Under the pieces are notes generated by a model, which did not search any database, was not told the DNA's origin, and worked only from the letters and a program-made list of their open reading frames with translations. DNA of 25,510 nt. It comes from Fusobacteriaceae bacterium (GTDB taxonomy: Bacteria; Fusobacteriota; Fusobacteriia; Fusobacteriales; Fusobacteriaceae). Shown here in pieces: positions 22,017-25,510 of the stretch (within the stretch, counting starts at the first letter, position 1; each line of letters starts with the position of its first letter). The stretch lies in NCBI GenBank assembly GCA_900764925.1, contig CAAFPW010000051.1:1-25510 (forward strand), written 5' to 3'. The position numbers and the translations under genes are program-made.

Positions 22017-23192
22017 ATGGCAGAGAAAAGAGATTACTATGAAGTCCTAGGAATATCTAAAGGTGCTTCAGAAGATGAGATAAAAAAAGCCTATAGAAAA
22101 GCAGCCATGAAATACCACCCTGATAAATTCAGTAATGCAAGTGAGAAAGAGAAGAAAGAAGCTGAAGAGAAGTTTAAAGAGGTAAATGAGGCATATCAAG
22201 TTTTATCAGATGCACAAAAGAGAGCTCAATATGATCAATTTGGACATGCAGCTTTTGAACAAGGAGCTGGAGGTTTCGGAGGTGGATTCGGAGGCTTTGG
22301 TGGAGCTGGAGGTTTCGAAGACATATTCAGTTCATTCTTTGGTGGTGGAGGATCTGGTTTTGGTGGATTTGGAGGTTTTGGTGGATCTTCAAGAAGAAGC
22401 TATGTAGAACCAGGTAGAGATTTGAGATATCAATTGGAAATCACTTTAGAAGAGGCAGCTACTGGAGTAGAAAAAACTATAAAATATAAGAGAAATGGAA
22501 AATGTTCTAGTTGTAATGGAACAGGAGCAGAAGCTGGAAGTTCAATGAAGACTTGTCCAAAATGTAATGGTAAAGGTTATGTAGAGGTAACTCAAAGAAC
22601 TATATTAGGAAATATGGTTAGCCATGCAGAGTGTAGTGAATGTCATGGAAAGGGACAAGTACCTGAGAAAAAATGTAAAACTTGTGGTGGAACAGGAATC
22701 ACTAGAGAGACTATAGAGAAGAAGATAAAAATACCAGCTGGAATAGAGGATGGACAAAAGCTTAGACTTGATGGAATGGGAGAAGCTAGTGAATCTGGTG
22801 GACCAAATGGGGATCTTTATGTAATTATCAGAGTAAAAGATCATGCTATTTTTGAAAGAAGAGGAACTGATATCTATTGTGAAATTCCTATCAAGTTTAC
22901 TACTGCAGCCCTTGGTGGTGAAGTAGAAGTTCCTACTTTAAAAGGTAAGAAGAATATGAAGATACCAGCAGGAACTCAAACAGGAAAGATGTTTAGAATG
23001 AGAGGAGAGGGAATCCAATCATTAAGAGGTTCTATGGTGGGAGATGAGATTGTTCAGGTAGTTGTAGAGACTCCAATCGACTTAAATGAGAAACAACAAG
23101 AGCTATTGAGAGCTTTTGAAGACAGTTTAAAGGATAAAAATTATAAGAAGCATAAAACATGGTTAGATAAAGTAAAATCATTTTTTAAATAA
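22017..23192 (+). CDS. dnaJ: Chaperone protein DnaJ (Hsp40)
   Basis: The 391-residue product is a class I J-protein. The J domain (about 5-72) has HPD at 34-36. A Gly/Phe-rich segment (about 78-125) is followed by the zinc-binding domain with four CxxCxGxG motifs (Cys 163/166, 180/183, 206/209, 220/223), then the C-terminal substrate domain (about 235-350). It delivers clients to DnaK and stimulates its ATPase. AAGGAGAG lies before the ATG. The gene is separated from dnaK by the mutarotase-family gene. Confidence 0.97.
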   Translation: MAEKRDYYEVLGISKGASEDEIKKAYRKAAMKYHPDKFSNASEKEKKEAEEKFKEVNEAYQVLSDAQKRAQYDQFGHAAFEQGAGGFGGGFGGFGGAGGFEDIFSSFFGGGGSGFGGFGGFGGSSRRSYVEPGRDLRYQLEITLEEAATGVEKTIKYKRNGKCSSCNGTGAEAGSSMKTCPKCNGKGYVEVTQRTILGNMVSHAECSECHGKGQVPEKKCKTCGGTGITRETIEKKIKIPAGIEDGQKLRLDGMGEASESGGPNGDLYVIIRVKDHAIFERRGTDIYCEIPIKFTTAALGGEVEVPTLKGKKNMKIPAGTQTGKMFRMRGEGIQSLRGSMVGDEIVQVVVETPIDLNEKQQELLRAFEDSLKDKNYKKHKTWLDKVKSFFK

Positions 23193-23193
23193 T

Positions 23194-23222
23194 TTGAAAA
23201 ATAGTTTGATTTATGCTATACT
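23194..23222 (+). promoter_or_regulatory. Strong sigma-70-type promoter of yajC
   Basis: TTGAAA (23194-23199), 17 bp, then TATACT (23217-23222), with the extended -10 TG at 23214-23215. It lies directly after the dnaJ stop and 36 bp upstream of the yajC ATG. Confidence 0.8.
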
Positions 23223-23257
23223 TAAGAGAAGATAAATTAGTCAGAGGGGGATAAAGA

Positions 23258-23530
23258 ATGGAACAACTATTAGGTAAATACAGTGGGATGATAATAACTT
23301 TTATTATATGGATAGCTGTATTCTATTTCCTATTAATACTACCAAATAAGAAAAAACAAAAGAAACAACAAGAGATGTTAGATTCTATAAAAGAAGGATC
23401 TGAAGTTATAACTGTAGGTGGAATAAAAGGAACAGTAGTAGCTGTATTAGGAGATTATGTAGAAGTAAGAGTAGATAAAGGTGTAAAAATAACTTTTAGA
23501 AAATCTGCAATTGCTACAGTATTACAATAG
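23258..23530 (+). CDS. yajC: Preprotein translocase subunit YajC
   Basis: The 90-residue membrane protein has one N-terminal transmembrane helix (about 12-29; ITFIIWIAVFYFLLILP) followed by the basic NKKKQKKQQEML and a small cytosolic domain with GSEVITVGGIKGTVVAVLGD and VEVRVDKGVKITFRKSAI. This is the family pattern. YajC associates with SecDF-YidC. It has its own promoter and terminator, so it is monocistronic. GAGGGGG lies before the ATG. Confidence 0.95.
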   Translation: MEQLLGKYSGMIITFIIWIAVFYFLLILPNKKKQKKQQEMLDSIKEGSEVITVGGIKGTVVAVLGDYVEVRVDKGVKITFRKSAIATVLQ

Positions 23531-23541
23531 TGAGATTGATG

Positions 23542-23573
23542 GAGGGTGAGATAATTACTTTACCCTCTTTTTT
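23542..23573 (+). terminator. Rho-independent terminator after yajC
   Basis: GAGGGT (23542-23547) pairs with ACCCTC (23562-23567), extended by G-U/A-U/G-U pairs, and runs straight into six T (23568-23573). It ends yajC 21 bp before the amidase start. Confidence 0.85.
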
Positions 23574-23594
23574 CTTAATGATATGGAGAGAAAG

Positions 23595-24602
23595 ATGACG
23601 AGGTTTTTAATACTATTTCTGATTTTAGTAAATTTTTGTTTTGGTGGGACTATTAGTTCTGTGAGTGAAAAGAGTAATAAAATCTCTTTTATTTTCAATG
23701 GAACTACAAAGTCAGCTCACCAGATAAATTATGATTCATACAACAGACTTTTATTTGTAGAGTTTCCTGGAAGTAATCTCTCAACTAAGATCAATGATAA
23801 AAACTATACATCTAAGTATGTAGAGAGTTTTTCCACAGTTGATTATGGAAACTCAGTGGGCTTTTTTATAAAATTAAATAAAAATATATCCTATTCTACA
23901 TCTTTTAGTGGAAATGATTTTGTAGTATCTTTTAATGATAAGAGTGGGAAAAAACAATATACCATAGCCATAGATGCTGGACATGGAGGAAAAGATCCGG
24001 GAGCTGTTGGATTTAAAAAATACTACGAGAAAACAATAGCTCTATCAGTAGCTAGACATTTGAGAGATGAGTTGAAGAAAGATTTTAATGTGGTAATGAC
24101 AAGGGATAGTGATGTCTTTGTAACCTTGGGAGAGAGACCAAGAATTGCTAATAGAGCTAAGGCTGATATGTTTATAAGTATCCATGTAAACTCAGCTGTA
24201 AAAGATACACTTACAGGGACAGAAGTTTTCTATTTCTCTAAAAAATCATCACCTTATGCTGAAAGAATAGCTGCTTTTGAAAACAGTGTAGGTGATAAAT
24301 ATGGAGAGAAAACAAATAATATAGTTCAAATAATGGGAGAATTGGCATATAAGAAAAATCAAGAGATATCCATTGGATTTGCAAGAAAGACTTCAGCAGC
24401 ACTGGCTAAGGCTATGGGAATGAAAGATAGAGGAATACATGGAGCTAACTTTGCTGTTCTCAGAGGATTTAATGGACCTGGAGTATTAATAGAGCTTGGA
24501 TTTATAAACAATAAAAATGATATAAAGAAATTGACTAATGCAAACTCACAAAAAAGAATGGCACAAGAGATAGCGAAAATGGTAAGAGAGAACTTTTATT
24601 AA
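23595..24602 (+). CDS. Exported N-acetylmuramoyl-L-alanine amidase (AmiC-like, Amidase_3)
   Basis: The 335-residue product starts with a signal peptide (about 1-18; MTRFLILFLILVNFCFGG) with no proper lipobox at its Cys. A beta-rich AMIN-like domain follows (about 20-115) that may bind the cell wall or septum, then a catalytic Amidase_3 domain (about 122-335). The zinc ligands are H130 in IDAGHGGKDPG, E145 in YYEKTIAL and H197 in FISIHVNS, and the catalytic E300 is in VLIELGFINN. It cleaves the amide bond between MurNAc and the stem peptide, typically at cell separation. Start: ATG at 23595 after GGAGA; the ATG at 23583 has no SD. It is followed 14 bases later by the GerMN gene, probably in one operon. 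Confidence 0.93.
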   Translation: MTRFLILFLILVNFCFGGTISSVSEKSNKISFIFNGTTKSAHQINYDSYNRLLFVEFPGSNLSTKINDKNYTSKYVESFSTVDYGNSVGFFIKLNKNISYSTSFSGNDFVVSFNDKSGKKQYTIAIDAGHGGKDPGAVGFKKYYEKTIALSVARHLRDELKKDFNVVMTRDSDVFVTLGERPRIANRAKADMFISIHVNSAVKDTLTGTEVFYFSKKSSPYAERIAAFENSVGDKYGEKTNNIVQIMGELAYKKNQEISIGFARKTSAALAKAMGMKDRGIHGANFAVLRGFNGPGVLIELGFINNKNDIKKLTNANSQKRMAQEIAKMVRENFY

Positions 24603-24616
24603 AAGTGAGGTGAGAT

Positions 24617-25150
24617 ATGAATAAAAAAACTATTTTGATAGCTGGAATAGTATGGGGATTGGTTTTTGTAAGTGGGATTACTTATTATCAGATGAAAAAA
24701 TCTTCTGAAAAGATAAATATAATAGAGATTCCTAAAAAAGAGAGTATAGTATCAGAAGATATAAAACAGGAAAATATAAACTTTTATCTAGTTTCTGAAG
24801 AGAATAATTTAAAAGTTCAAGAGGGAAGTATTCCACTATATCCACATATGAGGGATAAAATAAGAAAGATAACAGAGATATGTTTTGAAAATTTATGGAA
24901 GAGTAAGGTTTTAAAAACAGAGCAGATAGAGATAATAAATATCTATATAAAGGGTGATATGGTATATTTAGATGTAGATGCTAATATATTGGAATTAAAA
25001 TCTGAAAATAGAAGAAACTTATTGGCTATATATTCAATAGTTAATAGTATAACAGAGATAGGAAACATAAGAAAAGTAAAGATTTTAGTAGATGGAAAAG
25101 AGGAGACAGGAAGTTTCTCAAAAACATATACTAGAAATACAAATATTTAA
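24617..25150 (+). CDS. Membrane-anchored GerMN-domain protein
   Basis: The 177-residue product has one N-terminal transmembrane anchor (about 5-25; ILIAGIVWGLVFVSGITYYQ), a charged linker, and a GerMN domain (about 75-165). The latter shows DMVYLDVDANILELKSENRR and LAIYSIVNSITEIGNIRKVK, followed by ILVDGKE, the family pattern. GerMN domains were named from a Bacillus spore germination protein, and occur next to cell-wall amidases in non-sporulating bacteria too, as here. A cell-envelope role with the preceding amidase is the natural inference; spore formation is not implied. GAGGTGA precedes the ATG. Confidence 0.85.
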   Translation: MNKKTILIAGIVWGLVFVSGITYYQMKKSSEKINIIEIPKKESIVSEDIKQENINFYLVSEENNLKVQEGSIPLYPHMRDKIRKITEICFENLWKSKVLKTEQIEIINIYIKGDMVYLDVDANILELKSENRRNLLAIYSIVNSITEIGNIRKVKILVDGKEETGSFSKTYTRNTNI

Positions 25151-25169
25151 TTACAATTTATTTGATTAG

Positions 25170-25329
25170 AAACTCAAGAATAACTTTCGTTCAAAGAATA
25201 AAGAGCAAGTATAGCTTAGTTCGTTAAAAACACAAAACTCGGCTTCGCCTCAAACAGTTGTGTTTTTTAGCACTCACTTTCGCTGACTTGTTCTATTTAT
25301 TCTTCTCAATCTTCGTTATTCTTGAGTTT
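25170..25329. repeat. 160-bp nested palindromic element
   Basis: The ends are a perfect 15-bp inverted repeat, AAACTCAAGAATAAC (25170-25184) and GTTATTCTTGAGTTT (25315-25329). Further inverted blocks are nested inside: AAGAATAAA (25194-25202) with TTTATTCTT (25296-25304), CAAGT (25206-25210) with ACTTG (25286-25290), and AAAAACACAA (25226-25235) with TTGTGTTTTT (25258-25267), around a small GGCTTCGCC apex (25241-25249). The full element can fold as a long imperfect hairpin. No ORF is present. It has the look of a dispersed intergenic palindrome or MITE-like repeat, and may also stop transcription downstream of the GerMN gene. Confidence 0.75.
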
Positions 25330-25510
25330 TAATTTTTATTTATTCATTGACTAATTTAGAAAATATAACCTGTGGATTTGCGAAAATATATTTACTTAAC
25401 TCTAATACTAAAGATGTAATCGCGTAGTCTATGTTTTAATTTTTATAAAAGTTAGCTGATATAAAATAAATAGAAGGAAACTTCAAGAATTGCGGAAATT
25501 ACGGAGAGAA
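25330..25510. other. Non-coding end of window, nothing assigned
   Basis: AT-rich sequence with no convincing open frame, RNA gene or clear promoter. The last 35 bases become more G-rich and end in ACGGAGAGAA; this could be the edge of another repeat or of a gene outside the window, but the sequence visible is too short to decide. Confidence 0.5.

Noticed and set aside
22186..22407. Second frame of 73 codons within dnaJ
   Set aside because: It arises from the repetitive Gly/Phe-coding region read in another frame. The GGTGGA-like DNA repeats here reflect the DnaJ G/F segment, not an independent repeat element.
25151..25510. CRISPR array or tRNA in the terminal non-coding region
   Set aside because: No regularly spaced direct repeats and no cloverleaf; the only structure is the single nested palindrome.

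Overview
The window is AT-rich, with SD-led, tightly packed genes and purine-rich codons. It looks like a low-GC anaerobe of the Fusobacterium type; this is inferred from gene content and style, since no rRNA is present. The centre is a complete B12-dependent 1,2-propanediol (Pdu) bacterial microcompartment (BMC) locus. A sensor/phosphorelay cassette lies on its left and a heat-shock chaperone cluster on its right.

Layout. 1-221: the 3' end of a RidA-family gene, closed by a bidirectional terminator (233-280). 285-3698, minus strand: a hybrid histidine kinase, an OmpR/PhoB-family response regulator, and a stand-alone PocR ligand-binding-domain protein without a DNA-binding domain. 3833-17301, plus strand: a PduQ-like alcohol dehydrogenase under its own promoter, then one long operon: pduB, pduC, pduD, pduE (diol dehydratase), pduG, pduH (reactivase), a pduK-like shell gene with an acidic tail, a pduA/J shell gene, pduL, a flavoprotein-like gene in the pduM position, pduN (vertex), pduO (adenosyltransferase), pduP (CoA-acylating aldehyde dehydrogenase), a divergent pduT-like shell gene and a EutJ-like Hsp70-fold gene, closed by a terminator (17309-17352). 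Two internal hairpins without U-tracts (12357-12380 and 15838-15863) divide the operon into three parts.

The likely working scheme is as follows. The PocR-domain protein senses the diol or a related ligand and acts through the membrane kinase and response regulator, in place of the one-component AraC-type PocR of Salmonella. Two matching tandem repeats, TGACATT-N4-TGACATTTT with an 11-bp period, lie about 80-86 bp upstream of pduQ and pduB and nowhere else that I saw. They have the spacing expected for a PhoB/OmpR-type dimer and are the best candidates for the regulator's operators. PduCDE would make propionaldehyde inside the shell, PduP and PduL would turn it into propionyl-CoA and propionyl-phosphate, PduQ would re-oxidise NADH, PduO and PduGH would keep the B12 cofactor active. 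No pduS, U, V, W, X or F homologue is in the window.

17410-23192: a promoter and perfect CIRCE operator, then hrcA, grpE (with an unusual Cys-rich N-terminus), dnaK, an aldose-1-epimerase-family gene and dnaJ. 23194-25150: yajC with a strong promoter and terminator, an exported N-acetylmuramoyl-L-alanine amidase, and a membrane-anchored GerMN-domain protein. 25170-25329 is a 160-bp nested palindrome in non-coding DNA; the last 181 bases show no gene.
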